Notes under the pieces: model-generated
Told to the model about the DNA's origin: nothing
Database searches by the model: none
What the model saw: only the letters and a program-made list of their open reading frames with translations
NCBI GenBank assembly: GCA_050258755.1
Contig: JBLMZI010000011.1
Coordinates: 62,001-126,000, forward strand
Direction of reading: 5' to 3'
Length of the DNA stretch: 64,000 bases
Origin: JBLMZI01 sp050258755
Lineage (GTDB): Bacteria; Bacillota; Syntrophomonadia; Syntrophomonadales; DTU052
Made by a program: the position numbers and the translations under genes
In this document: one piece after another, positions 22,684-31,283 of the stretch
How the letters are laid out: every line of letters starts with the position of its first letter
Numbering within the stretch: the first letter of the stretch is position 1

Positions 22684-24591
22684 TTACGGATAAAAACACC
22701 GTTCCATGTGATTTCCGCCATTAAATGGCTTATTCCCGCGGAAACCGAGATCTTCAAGATAAAACGGCAATACGGTGACCGTGATATCCCGCCGGCTAAA
22801 CAGCGCATTCGCAATAAATAGGCTGGTGTTGTTGTGCAGGATCATCTGCCACCATTTCGAAACGAAAAACTGCGGCAGCAGCACGGTGATTTCGTCCCCG
22901 GGCCGGGATGCGTGCTCCTCTGAGTCGATATATTTCACCATCGGCCCTACGACCTCGCGAAAAGGGCTGAATTTGATAATCAAAGGAATGTCTGTATTCA
23001 ACGCCTGCCATTTGGCGCGAAGCTTATCCGCTTCCCCCGGATAAATCTCGACGTGAAACGCTTCCACATCCGGCGTCATGCTGCGCGCATAGCGCAAAGC
23101 CTTTACGACCATGGCGTTCAGGCTGTCGATCGGGATAATGACATGGTGCCGGAATTCCGGATTCAAATTGATTCGCCCCAGGCAGTCGTTGGGGATGTCC
23201 AGCTGTGTGGCTACCGCCTTGTAATGACCGTTAATCGCTTTCATTAAAATGACCAGGACCGGAACGATCACAGCGACGATCCAGGCGCCTTCTTTGAATT
23301 TTGTCCACCCCAGAATGACAACCGCAACCAGGGTGAGCGCGGATCCGACGCCGTTGATCACCGCCTTGTACCGCCAGCCTTCCGGTTTCTCCTTGAGCCA
23401 GCGCACAAACAGTCCGGTTTGTGCCAGCGTGAATGACGTGAAAACCCCAATGGCATAAAGCGGAATCAGCGAATGGGTGCTGCCCTTGAATACAACCACC
23501 AAAACAATTGCGACAAGCGCCAGAATAGTAATCCCGTTGTTGAAATTCAGCCGGTGCCCGCGCATGGCAAACTGACGAGGGACGTACCGGTCCTGCGCAA
23601 TGACCGAAAGCAGCGTTGGAAAACCCGCAAATGCCGTGTTGGCAGCCATAACCAGGATCAGCGCGGTTACCGTCTGCAGGGCGTAAAACATGGGACCCCG
23701 TCCAAAGATCTGTTCGGCCAGCTGGGCCATAATCGTCATTTGATGAGACGGAACCGCATGGTACAGGTTCGCCAGATAGGCGACCCCGCCGAAGGTCAGC
23801 ATCACAAAAATCGCCAGAACGAAATACGCAATCTTGGCATTGTGCGCCGGGGGGTCTTTAAAATTTGGCACCGCGTCGCTGATGGCCTCAACCCCGGTCA
23901 GCGCCGCGCATCCAGACGAAAAGGCTTTGAGGACTAGAAAGATCGAAACCAGCCCCGTGCCGAATTCCGGGTGATCGATCCCGGCCGGCGGCGGATAAAC
24001 GGTTCCCGCACTATGCCGGAACACACCGGCAAAAATCATGATAAGAACACCAATCATAAACGCATAGGTCGGAATGCTGAAGAGGCGGGAAGATTCCTTG
24101 AGCCCGCGCAGATTTCCCAGCGCGACCAGCAGGATCAGCACAACGGCTATCGCAACCCGATGGTCGAAAAATTGGGGAAAGGCGGAGGTAATCGCTGCCG
24201 TTCCCGCGCTGATCGATACCGCGACCGTCAGCACATAGTCGATGGACAAAGCCGCCCCGGCTATCAGGCTGCAGTTATCCCCAAGGTTTTCCTTGGCGAC
24301 GATATAAGCGCCTCCGCCAGCCGGGTAGGTTTGTACAACCTGACGATAGGAGAAGATAAGGATCAGCAAGAGCAGGATAATCGCGCCGGCAATCCGAGGC
24401 ATCCAGATGAAAGACCCCAGCCCGATCAACGGGATCATGACCCATAGGATTTCTTCCACAGCATAGGCCACCGACGAAATAGCATCGCTGGCCAGGATCG
24501 GAAGTCCCCATAAGACCGTGTACTGCTCATCGCTCAGCCGGCTGGTTTCCAGCTTCCTGCCAAATAACCAGCGTCTAAATTGTGTTAACAA
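22684..24591 (-). CDS. kimA: KimA-like potassium transporter (APC superfamily), copy 2
   Basis: The product has 635 residues from the TTG at 24591, about 7 nt after GGAGAGG; longer starts lack ribosome sites and the length equals that of the paralogue. The same KimA motifs are present (TYPAGGGAYIVAKENLG, VSISAGTAAITSAFP, KAFSSGCAALTGVEAISD, LHNNTSLFIANALF). The C-terminal domain ends with HMERCFYP, where the two copies differ most. It comes first in the tandem pair and has a leader of at least 300 nt ending in a terminator hairpin. Two near-identical copies suggest dose or regulatory specialisation; a cation other than K+ for one copy is possible. Confidence 0.85.
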   Translation of the reverse strand: MLTQFRRWLFGRKLETSRLSDEQYTVLWGLPILASDAISSVAYAVEEILWVMIPLIGLGSFIWMPRIAGAIILLLLILIFSYRQVVQTYPAGGGAYIVAKENLGDNCSLIAGAALSIDYVLTVAVSISAGTAAITSAFPQFFDHRVAIAVVLILLVALGNLRGLKESSRLFSIPTYAFMIGVLIMIFAGVFRHSAGTVYPPPAGIDHPEFGTGLVSIFLVLKAFSSGCAALTGVEAISDAVPNFKDPPAHNAKIAYFVLAIFVMLTFGGVAYLANLYHAVPSHQMTIMAQLAEQIFGRGPMFYALQTVTALILVMAANTAFAGFPTLLSVIAQDRYVPRQFAMRGHRLNFNNGITILALVAIVLVVVFKGSTHSLIPLYAIGVFTSFTLAQTGLFVRWLKEKPEGWRYKAVINGVGSALTLVAVVILGWTKFKEGAWIVAVIVPVLVILMKAINGHYKAVATQLDIPNDCLGRINLNPEFRHHVIIPIDSLNAMVVKALRYARSMTPDVEAFHVEIYPGEADKLRAKWQALNTDIPLIIKFSPFREVVGPMVKYIDSEEHASRPGDEITVLLPQFFVSKWWQMILHNNTSLFIANALFSRRDITVTVLPFYLEDLGFRGNKPFNGGNHMERCFYP

Positions 24592-24912
24592 CGGTGCACC
24601 TCTCCTTATACAGCGCTTTCCGCACATAGAAAAAGGCCAGCCAAGAAAAGCGTTGGTCGCTTTTTCTGTCGGCTAGCCTACTATGCGCCCCGTTGATGAG
24701 CCCACGGTCTTCTAGACGTTAAATTCAGCCTCTCGGAAAAAAGCCTGCTGACGCCGCGCCAGTCCTCTGCCCCCCGGGTTGATCCCAGTCCCTTGAAGAC
24801 CTTAATAAACGCGCCAGTCCACCGGCCATTTCCCCGAAATATTTCGTATGTATGGAAGCAAAAACTTGCTGTCCATGAAAATTATATCTTTGTGCCCGAA
24901 AATGTAAAGTGC
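24592..24912 (-). promoter_or_regulatory. Long structured leader upstream of the kimA pair
   Basis: This 320-base gap has no gene. On the minus strand it holds a repeated GGACTGGCGCG (twice, about 65 bp apart), a GC-rich folded-looking middle part, and the terminator hairpin at 24630-24679. In Bacillus, kimA (ydaO) is preceded by a cyclic di-AMP riboswitch, and this leader has the right place and length. I could not match the conserved riboswitch segments by eye, so class is undecided. Confidence 0.45.
24630..24679 (-). terminator. Leader terminator (attenuator) 38 bp before kimA copy 2
   Basis: On the minus strand AGGCTAGCC ... GGCTGGCCT arms with inner AGAAAAAGCG/CGCTTTTCT pairing form a long stem followed by a run of T (plus-strand A at 24630-24634). 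A strong terminator this close to a start codon indicates transcription attenuation. Confidence 0.75.
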
Positions 24913-25281
24913 TTATTCCCGACGCATGGTTTGTTCCAGATCCCGATCCAGGATAAAGATTTCAAACCGTTCCCCGCTCTTGGTGCTGATGTCGGCATGG
25001 CTGCTGACGACACTGCACCCGGTCAATTCGGCAATAATCGCCTCCAGGTCCGTGGCGTAGTTCTCCCGCAGCACCTGGCGCATCTGCTTGACCACCTGCC
25101 GCCCCCGCTCGGTCCGGGCGAGATGCTTTTCCTCGGTCGTTAAAGACCCCTTCATGCGCACGATAATCATATCTTCAATAACATATGCGCGTGCATCCGC
25201 AGGCCCCTTGCCGACCAGCTCCCGCTGATACCGAACAATTTGGCTTGCGATGTCACTTTCCAGCTTGTTCTTTTTCGGCAT
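24913..25281 (-). CDS. DUF2294 family protein
   Basis: The product has 122 residues from the ATG at 25281 (MPKKNKLESDIASQIVRYQR), which has a GGCGG upstream; an ATG 26 codons earlier has no ribosome site and encodes an unlikely basic N-terminus. The body matches DUF2294: GKGPADARAYVIEDMIIVRM, GSLTTEEKHLA, a GRQVVKQMRQVLRE helix and TGCSVVSSHADIS. The family has no established enzyme activity and occurs in Bacillota and cyanobacteria. It lies upstream of the kimA leader on the same strand, so readthrough into that leader is possible. Confidence 0.75.
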   Translation of the reverse strand: MPKKNKLESDIASQIVRYQRELVGKGPADARAYVIEDMIIVRMKGSLTTEEKHLARTERGRQVVKQMRQVLRENYATDLEAIIAELTGCSVVSSHADISTKSGERFEIFILDRDLEQTMRRE

Positions 25282-25419
25282 TCCAGAACCCCGCCTTTTA
25301 CCCCGAATCGAAATCGGCTTTTTAAAAGAACATTCTTTATCATACGCTCGGAAAAACATTAAGACAATGCATTTTTTTTAAACTGAATAAGCTGCACCGG
25401 GTGGCCCTAGATGCCATAT

Positions 25420-25752
25420 TTACTGAATTTCCCGCGGCAGACGCGCCGCCTCCCGACGCCTTGATTTGGTCCTCTGAAAGCCGCCCTGCATGGATCCAAA
25501 CAAGTCGTGGACCACATTGGCGCCCCTGGAAATAATGATGCCGGTGAAAATCGATCCGAGATACGGGGTTTCGAACGGGATCCCCGCCGCCTGAAAGGCG
25601 TCAATTCCAGACTCCAGCGAAACGAAAACCCCAAGAATAAGGGCGCCGATTCGGTCCGGAACCAACTTTCCTTTCTGGAAAATCATTTTACTGTTTTCCC
25701 AAACCGCCTCGACCATTAAGGCGGCGGTAATCAAATGAGTGACCTGTGTCAT
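25420..25752 (-). CDS. Small membrane protein of unknown function
   Basis: The product has 110 residues. There are hydrophobic segments at about 4-16 (LITAALMVEAVW) and 36-50 (IGALILGVFVSLES) plus a weakly hydrophobic stretch at 65-80 (LGSIFTGIIISRG), then a basic hydrophilic tail with TKSRRREAARLPRE. A G-rich ribosome site lies 5 nt before the ATG. The size and layout recall holin-like or phage-derived membrane proteins common in clostridia, but I do not recognise a family. It is a single gene between a DUF2294 gene and tRNA-Arg; 25753-25895 holds nothing else recognised. Confidence 0.6.
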   Translation of the reverse strand: MTQVTHLITAALMVEAVWENSKMIFQKGKLVPDRIGALILGVFVSLESGIDAFQAAGIPFETPYLGSIFTGIIISRGANVVHDLFGSMQGGFQRTKSRRREAARLPREIQ

Positions 25753-25895
25753 AACATCCCCCCGGTTTTAAGCCACCGGTAATCAACCTGGCGGGCATTA
25801 CTAAACCATATGCCTTCTTCGGGATGCGACAGACGTGGGAAACGATTACCAAAGCAAGCCAGGAAGCGATCCGGGCAATAATGCCAAAACAAACA

Positions 25896-25917
25896 GCCCC
25901 GCCGATGCCGGCGGGGC
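25896..25917 (-). terminator. Intrinsic terminator after tRNA-Arg(CCT)
   Basis: Perfect 9-bp arms GCCCCGCCG / CGGCGGGGC with a 4-nt loop, 13 bp beyond the tRNA 3' end, followed on the minus strand by TGTTTGTTTT. Confidence 0.75.
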
Positions 25918-25930
25918 CTTCATTTTCTTA

Positions 25931-26007
25931 TGGTGCGCCCGGAGGGACTCGAACCCCCGGCACCCGGTTTAGGAAACCGGTGCTCTATCCGCCTGAGCTA
26001 CGGGCGC
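25931..26007 (-). tRNA. tRNA-Arg (anticodon CCT)
   Basis: 77 bases with encoded CCA. Acceptor GCGCCCG pairs with CGGGCGC; D-arm AGCTCAGGCGGATAGAGC; anticodon stem ACCGG/CCGGT-type pairing around a loop with CCT; T-arm CGGGGGTTCGAGTCCCTCCG region. It decodes AGG. Confidence 0.95.
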
Positions 26008-26319
26008 ATGAATCGAGTACCTTTTATCGTACACACCGCCCTCCCCTTTGTCAAGCCAGGGAAACCCGGCAATATCGGCATTTTCAAGGCGTCAGCAGTC
26101 TCATTGAACTGCACATCTGCGATCCGTTGTCGAAAGAGGCCGACTGGCACGTATTTTTTGGAGGATTATTTCGCTCGTTGTCGAATTCTCCGAAAAAGAA
26201 TAATCATTCACGCGTTTATGTCCGTTCGTGTACTAATCCCGCCTTATGGGAGGTTTTGGCCTGATCCAACGAACGGTTTGCAGCAGCTCCGTTTATACAC
26301 TTATATGGAGGCGATCATT
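26008..26319. other. Gene-free stretch before the substrate-binding protein gene
   Basis: About 310 bases. An open frame runs through from the tRNA but has no ribosome site and its translation mirrors the tRNA, so it is not coding. No clear promoter pair, riboswitch or terminator was recognised; AT-rich sequence around 26190-26215 is the likeliest promoter area. Confidence 0.4.
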
Positions 26320-27507
26320 TTGAAGCACCGGTTTGGAAAATGGGGCATTCTTGTTACTTCAGTATCTCTCCTGGCACTGCTGCTCACGCTGTGGGTGCCG
26401 GTACTGGCCGCAAAAAAAGAGAATCCGCTGCTCCCGCATGCCAAACCAGGCGGTATGAAATACCGGATTGGATACTGCGAAACCGAGCCGTTTGTCAATT
26501 ATTCCGGGACTTTGTACGCTCTGATCCGCGGTCTGGAGAAGTACGGCTGGGTGAAAACCCTTGACGGCATGCCCTACACGGAGGGCCAGTCGGAAACCGC
26601 CGCTATGTGGGACTACCTGGCGACCCACGATGTTTCTCCCTATATTCAATTTGTTCCTGATGCCCATTATTCCCTGAGCACCCTGGAGCCAACCGCAGGC
26701 GACCGGATTACCAACCGCCTTGCCAATCAGAAGGACATCGATCTTATGATCGTAATGGGAACCAAAGCCGGAAAAACGCTTGCCACCGACAAACACAAAA
26801 CCCCGGTTATGGTGTTCTCCACCAGCAACGCCGTACTGGCCGGGATCGTAAAAGATATCAATGTCTCCGGAAACGACCACATCTGGGCCCACACCGACCC
26901 GGAACGCTACCAGCGCCAAATAATCGTATTCCATGACATCTTCCAATTCAAACGGTTGGGCCTGGTTTATGAAAACAACGAAGCGGGTAAGATTTACGCC
27001 GCGGTTGACGATGCCAAAGTGGTTGCCCGGGAACAAGGTTTCAAATTAGTCACGGAACCCGTTGAACCTCTGGCTTCCGAAGCCGACCGCGAGCGTTATT
27101 ACCGGGACATGCTCGCCCTGCATCAGACGTTGGCGAACCAGGTGGATGCGTATTATCTCACGATGTCCATGATCGAACCAGACCATCTCCCGGGGTTGCT
27201 TCAGCCGTTCTATGACAAAAAAATCCCGGTCTTTTCCCAGTTGGGCAGTGAAGAGGTCACCGCCGGGGCTTTGATGAGCGTTGCGCGGGCGGATTTCAGC
27301 GACGTCGGCGAATTCGGCGCCGAAGGAATGATCAAAATGCTCAACGGGGTTTCGGCTCAGAAAATTCCGCAGTTGCTGCAGAGTACGCCGAATATCGCGC
27401 TTAGCCTTGAAGTTGCTAAAAAAATCGGTTACCAGCCTTCCTTTGAAATCCTGCTTGCGGCTGATGAAATTTACACCAAAATCGACACCGCGATGAGTGC
27501 GAACTAG
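26320..27507 (+). CDS. ABC-type substrate-binding protein (Trp/Tyr-type, ABC_sub_bind family)
   Basis: The product has 395 residues from the TTG at 26320, 8 nt after GGAGG. A signal peptide (WGILVTSVSLLALLLTLWVP, ending VLAA) gives export; there is no lipobox Cys, so it would be released or held otherwise. The body is a two-lobed periplasmic-binding fold: YRIGYCETEPFVNYSG at the start, IDLMIVMGTKAGKTLA, TPVMVFSTSNAV, RLGLVYENNEAGKIYAAVDD, and a C-terminal FSQLGSEEVTAGALMSVAR. No ABC permease or ATPase gene is adjacent. Instead a sensor-MFS fusion begins 15 bp later, so it may feed ligand to that protein's extracellular domains. Confidence 0.8.
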   Translation: MKHRFGKWGILVTSVSLLALLLTLWVPVLAAKKENPLLPHAKPGGMKYRIGYCETEPFVNYSGTLYALIRGLEKYGWVKTLDGMPYTEGQSETAAMWDYLATHDVSPYIQFVPDAHYSLSTLEPTAGDRITNRLANQKDIDLMIVMGTKAGKTLATDKHKTPVMVFSTSNAVLAGIVKDINVSGNDHIWAHTDPERYQRQIIVFHDIFQFKRLGLVYENNEAGKIYAAVDDAKVVAREQGFKLVTEPVEPLASEADRERYYRDMLALHQTLANQVDAYYLTMSMIEPDHLPGLLQPFYDKKIPVFSQLGSEEVTAGALMSVARADFSDVGEFGAEGMIKMLNGVSAQKIPQLLQSTPNIALSLEVAKKIGYQPSFEILLAADEIYTKIDTAMSAN

Positions 27508-27522
27508 CGAAAGGGGATTTCC

Positions 27523-29940
27523 ATGACCGGATCAAGAACGCGAAAAATACTCTTTTTATCGGTAATCATTCAGGTTGTTCTGGTTCTCGGATTTACCGGC
27601 GCGCTGAACGTTTCGTCGTTTAAAGCCAATTACACGAAGTCCCTTGTCGCCAGCTTCGCTGTAGCGGGAAGCGACACAGTCCGCAATATCGAATACGCCG
27701 TGAAATACGGCAAGCCGTTGGATAACTTCTACGGCATGGAAAAACTGCTTGCCACCGCTAAAAGCAACTCTCCGAACATTTCCGACGCGCTGGTCTGCTC
27801 GCCGGATGGCCGGATTATGTACGGCCTGTCCGGAAAAGTGCAGGGGAAAAAGCTCGACCCCGAATTGATCGGCGGGGTCCGGGCCGGCGCTGACAAAGAC
27901 CAGAAATACAGTCTGGTCCAGCTCAATGATAAGTATCACGTCTTTCTTCCGCTGCACGACCGTGAGAGCAAGGTCATCGGCAGCTTGGACCTGGTCTTCG
28001 ATCAGGATGTTGTCACGAAAAAGACGGCCGTTCCGTTAAACCAAACCTCACAATACCTGGCGCTCATCGCCCTGTTGACGATTGCCGCGCTCGCGCTGGC
28101 AGTCCTGAAAATCAATATATTCGATGAACACGGCGAGGTCATGAAAACCCGCTTCCTGGTGATCATCCTTTCGATCCTGAGCGTGGCACAGCTCACATAC
28201 GCCGGGCTGAACTTCAGAATGTACTCCCAGGTCTATGTGGACATCGCCAAAGAGAACACCACGCTCACCGCGCACATCATCCAAAAAGACATTAACGATA
28301 TCGTGGCCAAAGGGGTCCGCTACGACGAACTCAACGGCATTGAGGAATGGATGAAGAATATTATTAAATCCGTGCCAGAAATCGGGCGGATTTATATTAC
28401 CGACCAGCAGGGCCGGGCACTGTACCGGACCGATACAACGGCTGAAGTATCCCAGATCGAGAAAAGCCCGTACGATTACGGGCTGCCGCTGGTTTCCGAT
28501 TCGGCTGGCCAGAACGCGCAAGTCAAGGCCAGCATTAATATCTCCCTTTCCCAGAAGTACGTGAAAGAAAAGGCGTTGAATCTGGGGCTGGACGCGCTGA
28601 CCGTCTTGATCATTTCGTTCTTCTTTATGGTCGAGATCACAATCTTTGTTTTGTTGATCCTCCGACGCGAAACGTCAGGCCGTGCGGTCGCTGAACACGG
28701 TGACGCCGCTACCCCCATGGAAGCCAACCCGCACACAGACGTGATCCGGCCACTGGCGTTCCTCTTCTTTATTGCCGCCAGCATGTCCGTTTCCTACATC
28801 CCCTTAATGATGAAGGATTTGTATCAGCCGATCCTTGGGCTTCCCAAAAACATTGTGCTGGGGCTTCCGCTGTCCATGGAATTGTTCTGCGTCAGTCTTT
28901 CCATCGTAATTACCGGGTATTTGGTCGAGAAACGCGGCTGGCGATCTTCGTTCTACCTCGGACTCGCTGTGCTGGCAATCGGTCTTGTGCTCTCCGGGCT
29001 AGCCTGGAACGGCATTGTGTTTGTACTCGCCCGCGGCGTAGCCGGCTTTGGATACGGATTCTGCTGGATGGCGATGCGCAGCTTCTGCACTTCCGCACCC
29101 ACCATCCTTGAGAAAACCGAAGGCCTCTCGGCCTACAACGCCGGTGTCTTCGCCGGGTTCAACTGCGGCATCGCTCTCGGTTCGATGCTGGCGGAGCGTA
29201 TCGGTTTTGGGAATGTGTTTTTCGTCGCCTTCGGTGCTCTGGCGATTACGCTGCTGGTAGCCCTTCAGATCATCGGCCGCGATCATGGCGTAATCCCACA
29301 ACCGTCAACTGCGGCTCCGGCAAGCCACGGAAGTTGGGGCCAGGTAGCCCGCTTCCTGACCAATCCCAAAGTCATGGTCTTTTTCCTGTTAGTCACGCTT
29401 CCGCTTGCGGTATGCGCGATGTTCCTGGATTATTTCTTCCCCCTGTTCGGTGCCTCGGTGGGGCTTTCCCCCTCCAACATCGGCCGCGGTTTCTTACTAT
29501 ATGGCCTGTCCGTGGTCTACCTCGGTCCGATCCTCAGCACATTTGCCGAAAAGACCCTGGGAACCCGTCAAGGGGTACTGGTTGCGGCCTTCCTGGTCGC
29601 GACCTCCTTGGTCGTCTTCGGCGAATACGGGACGCTGGTCGCGGCACTGGGCACGATCATGATTCTGAGTTTTGCGGACTCGTTTGGCCTGGTCGCGGAA
29701 AACAATTATTTCGTCACCTTGAAAGCAACCCAGGACCTCGGAGAAACCAAGGCGCTCGGGTATTACAGCATGCTGCGCAAGCTGGGCCAAACCGCTGGCC
29801 CGTTTGTTTTCGGCGGATTGGCCATTTTGGGCCCAGCTTTGAGCGTCGAAGCAATCGGTCTGGTCATGCTGGTTCTCGTCCTCCTGTTTCTGTTCCTAAC
29901 CCGAAATGATGCGCCTATTGAAGAAGAGGCCAATCGCTGA
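27523..29940 (+). CDS. Sensor-transporter fusion: two extracytoplasmic Cache-like domains joined to an MFS transporter
   Basis: The product has 805 residues. Residues 9-30 form a TM helix, followed by an extracytoplasmic domain of about 145 residues (DNFYGMEKLLATAK, ALVCSPDGRIMYGLSG, YHVFLPLHDRESKVIGSLDL) resembling a Cache sensor. Two TM helices follow (about 177-230), then a second sensor-like domain (about 231-355; IGRIYITDQQGRALYRTD) and a TM helix. From about 405 a 12-TM major facilitator domain runs to the end (GYLVEKRGWRSSFYLG as motif A, GFGYGFCWMAM). Normal MFS proteins are near 400 residues, so the N-terminal half is an added sensory module. Ligand and transported substrate are unknown; the upstream binding-protein gene is almost certainly co-transcribed. 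Confidence 0.8.
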   Translation: MTGSRTRKILFLSVIIQVVLVLGFTGALNVSSFKANYTKSLVASFAVAGSDTVRNIEYAVKYGKPLDNFYGMEKLLATAKSNSPNISDALVCSPDGRIMYGLSGKVQGKKLDPELIGGVRAGADKDQKYSLVQLNDKYHVFLPLHDRESKVIGSLDLVFDQDVVTKKTAVPLNQTSQYLALIALLTIAALALAVLKINIFDEHGEVMKTRFLVIILSILSVAQLTYAGLNFRMYSQVYVDIAKENTTLTAHIIQKDINDIVAKGVRYDELNGIEEWMKNIIKSVPEIGRIYITDQQGRALYRTDTTAEVSQIEKSPYDYGLPLVSDSAGQNAQVKASINISLSQKYVKEKALNLGLDALTVLIISFFFMVEITIFVLLILRRETSGRAVAEHGDAATPMEANPHTDVIRPLAFLFFIAASMSVSYIPLMMKDLYQPILGLPKNIVLGLPLSMELFCVSLSIVITGYLVEKRGWRSSFYLGLAVLAIGLVLSGLAWNGIVFVLARGVAGFGYGFCWMAMRSFCTSAPTILEKTEGLSAYNAGVFAGFNCGIALGSMLAERIGFGNVFFVAFGALAITLLVALQIIGRDHGVIPQPSTAAPASHGSWGQVARFLTNPKVMVFFLLVTLPLAVCAMFLDYFFPLFGASVGLSPSNIGRGFLLYGLSVVYLGPILSTFAEKTLGTRQGVLVAAFLVATSLVVFGEYGTLVAALGTIMILSFADSFGLVAENNYFVTLKATQDLGETKALGYYSMLRKLGQTAGPFVFGGLAILGPALSVEAIGLVMLVLVLLFLFLTRNDAPIEEEANR

Positions 29941-29991
29941 CGAATTGTACGCGCAAAAGCCGAATCGCCGTCTCGTTGAAAGGAAAACGCC

Positions 29992-31110
29992 GTGACATCC
30001 AGACTCTGGATAGAAGTCAACCTGAGCCGGTTGAAGGATAACCTGTCCCTGATCAAAGGGCGAATCCGTTCCACCACTGGCATTATCGCCGTCATTAAAG
30101 CCAACGCTTACGGTCATGGACTGCTTCCTGTTGCGCGGGCCTTAATGGACGCGGGTGTGACGGGTTTTGCAGCGGTTGGCGTCGAAGAAGCCGTCCGGCT
30201 CCGTGAAGACGGCTGTCAACTCCCGATTCTGCTGCTTGAGCAGGTCCTCCCTGCTGATGTTGATGCGGTGGTCCATCAACGGCTGACCGCCGCTGTTTCT
30301 GATCTTTTATTTGTAAAAACCCTGGATGCCGCTAGTGCGCATCAGCATCGGCAGGCCAAGGTCCATCTTCGAATCGATGTTGGGATGGGCAGCAATGGTT
30401 CACTGCCGGAACAGAGCCTAGCCTTGGCACAGCGGATAACCGCACTGCCTAACCTGGCATTGACCGGAATTTTTACCCATTTAAACGCAGCCTATGGTGG
30501 CGATCTTCAGCATGCCCGCATTCAACTGAACACCTTCGATCAGGTCCTTCGGCGGTTGGCCGAAAACAATATTCAAGCCCCGTATTTGCATGCCGCTTCA
30601 AGTCCGGCGCTTTTTTTAATGCCGGAAGCCGAGTACAACCTGATCCGCCCAGGGATCGCACTCTATGGCCTGCCCTGCGGCAATTCACTGCTGGATGGCG
30701 ATATTCGCCCGGTGATGTCCATCAAATCAAGAGTGGGCAGCATCAAGACGGTCGATTCGAGCTTCCGTGGCGGCTATGGATGGAGCTTTGAAACGACTCG
30801 CGAAACCCGTATCGCCACCCTGCCGATCGGGTATGCCGATCTTTTCTTCTACCATTACGTCCGATCCGGCTATGTTCTGATCCACGGCCGGAAAGCGCCC
30901 ATACTCGGCAATGTGTGCATGAATCATCTGATGGTCGATGTGACAGCGATTCCCGAAGCTTGTCCGAGCGATGAAGCCGTCCTGTTAGGTATTCAAGACC
31001 ACTCGGAGATCCGGGCTGCCGACCTGGCCGAAATGACCGGCATCAACCATGATAACCTGGACCTGGTCTGCCTGCTTCCCAACGCTATTCCGCGCGTGTA
31101 CACGGCATAA
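29992..31110 (+). CDS. Alanine racemase-like PLP enzyme with altered active-site residues
   Basis: The product has 372 residues with GTG start 7 nt after AAAGGA. The fold and PLP lysine are clear (AVIKANAYGHG, K36), as are GGYGWSF with the catalytic Tyr position, LPIGYAD, and the C-terminal IPRVY. But three positions conserved in alanine racemases differ: the GMGRLG Arg is Ser134 (GMGSNG), the MD Asp of the CMDQ motif is Asn311 (CMNH), and the INYE Tyr is His353 (INHD). These residues hold PLP or the substrate carboxylate, so the enzyme may use another amino acid or have altered rate. It follows the sensor-MFS gene by 51 bp. A housekeeping alr is probably elsewhere. Confidence 0.8.
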   Translation: MTSRLWIEVNLSRLKDNLSLIKGRIRSTTGIIAVIKANAYGHGLLPVARALMDAGVTGFAAVGVEEAVRLREDGCQLPILLLEQVLPADVDAVVHQRLTAAVSDLLFVKTLDAASAHQHRQAKVHLRIDVGMGSNGSLPEQSLALAQRITALPNLALTGIFTHLNAAYGGDLQHARIQLNTFDQVLRRLAENNIQAPYLHAASSPALFLMPEAEYNLIRPGIALYGLPCGNSLLDGDIRPVMSIKSRVGSIKTVDSSFRGGYGWSFETTRETRIATLPIGYADLFFYHYVRSGYVLIHGRKAPILGNVCMNHLMVDVTAIPEACPSDEAVLLGIQDHSEIRAADLAEMTGINHDNLDLVCLLPNAIPRVYTA

Positions 31111-31283
31111 TCGGACTCACCAGCCAGAAACGCCAACCCAAGCCCATTCGCCCATGAAGCTGCTTTGATCCGCTGTCAATTGCCGATTCTTGCGGATACG
31201 TCCGGAATGCAGGACAATCCGTCGAATCTCGCGAATCTTTTAAGCATTAAAATATCGTTCGGGTAGCAAAGAGGGGGATGTGG

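Noticed and set aside
24592..24912. Cyclic di-AMP riboswitch before kimA
   Set aside because: Location and attenuator fit, but the conserved segments could not be matched by eye; left as an unclassified leader.
25930..26319. Upstream extension of the binding-protein frame
   Set aside because: It translates the tRNA-Arg antisense, and a GGAGG plus signal peptide start at 26320 explains the gene.
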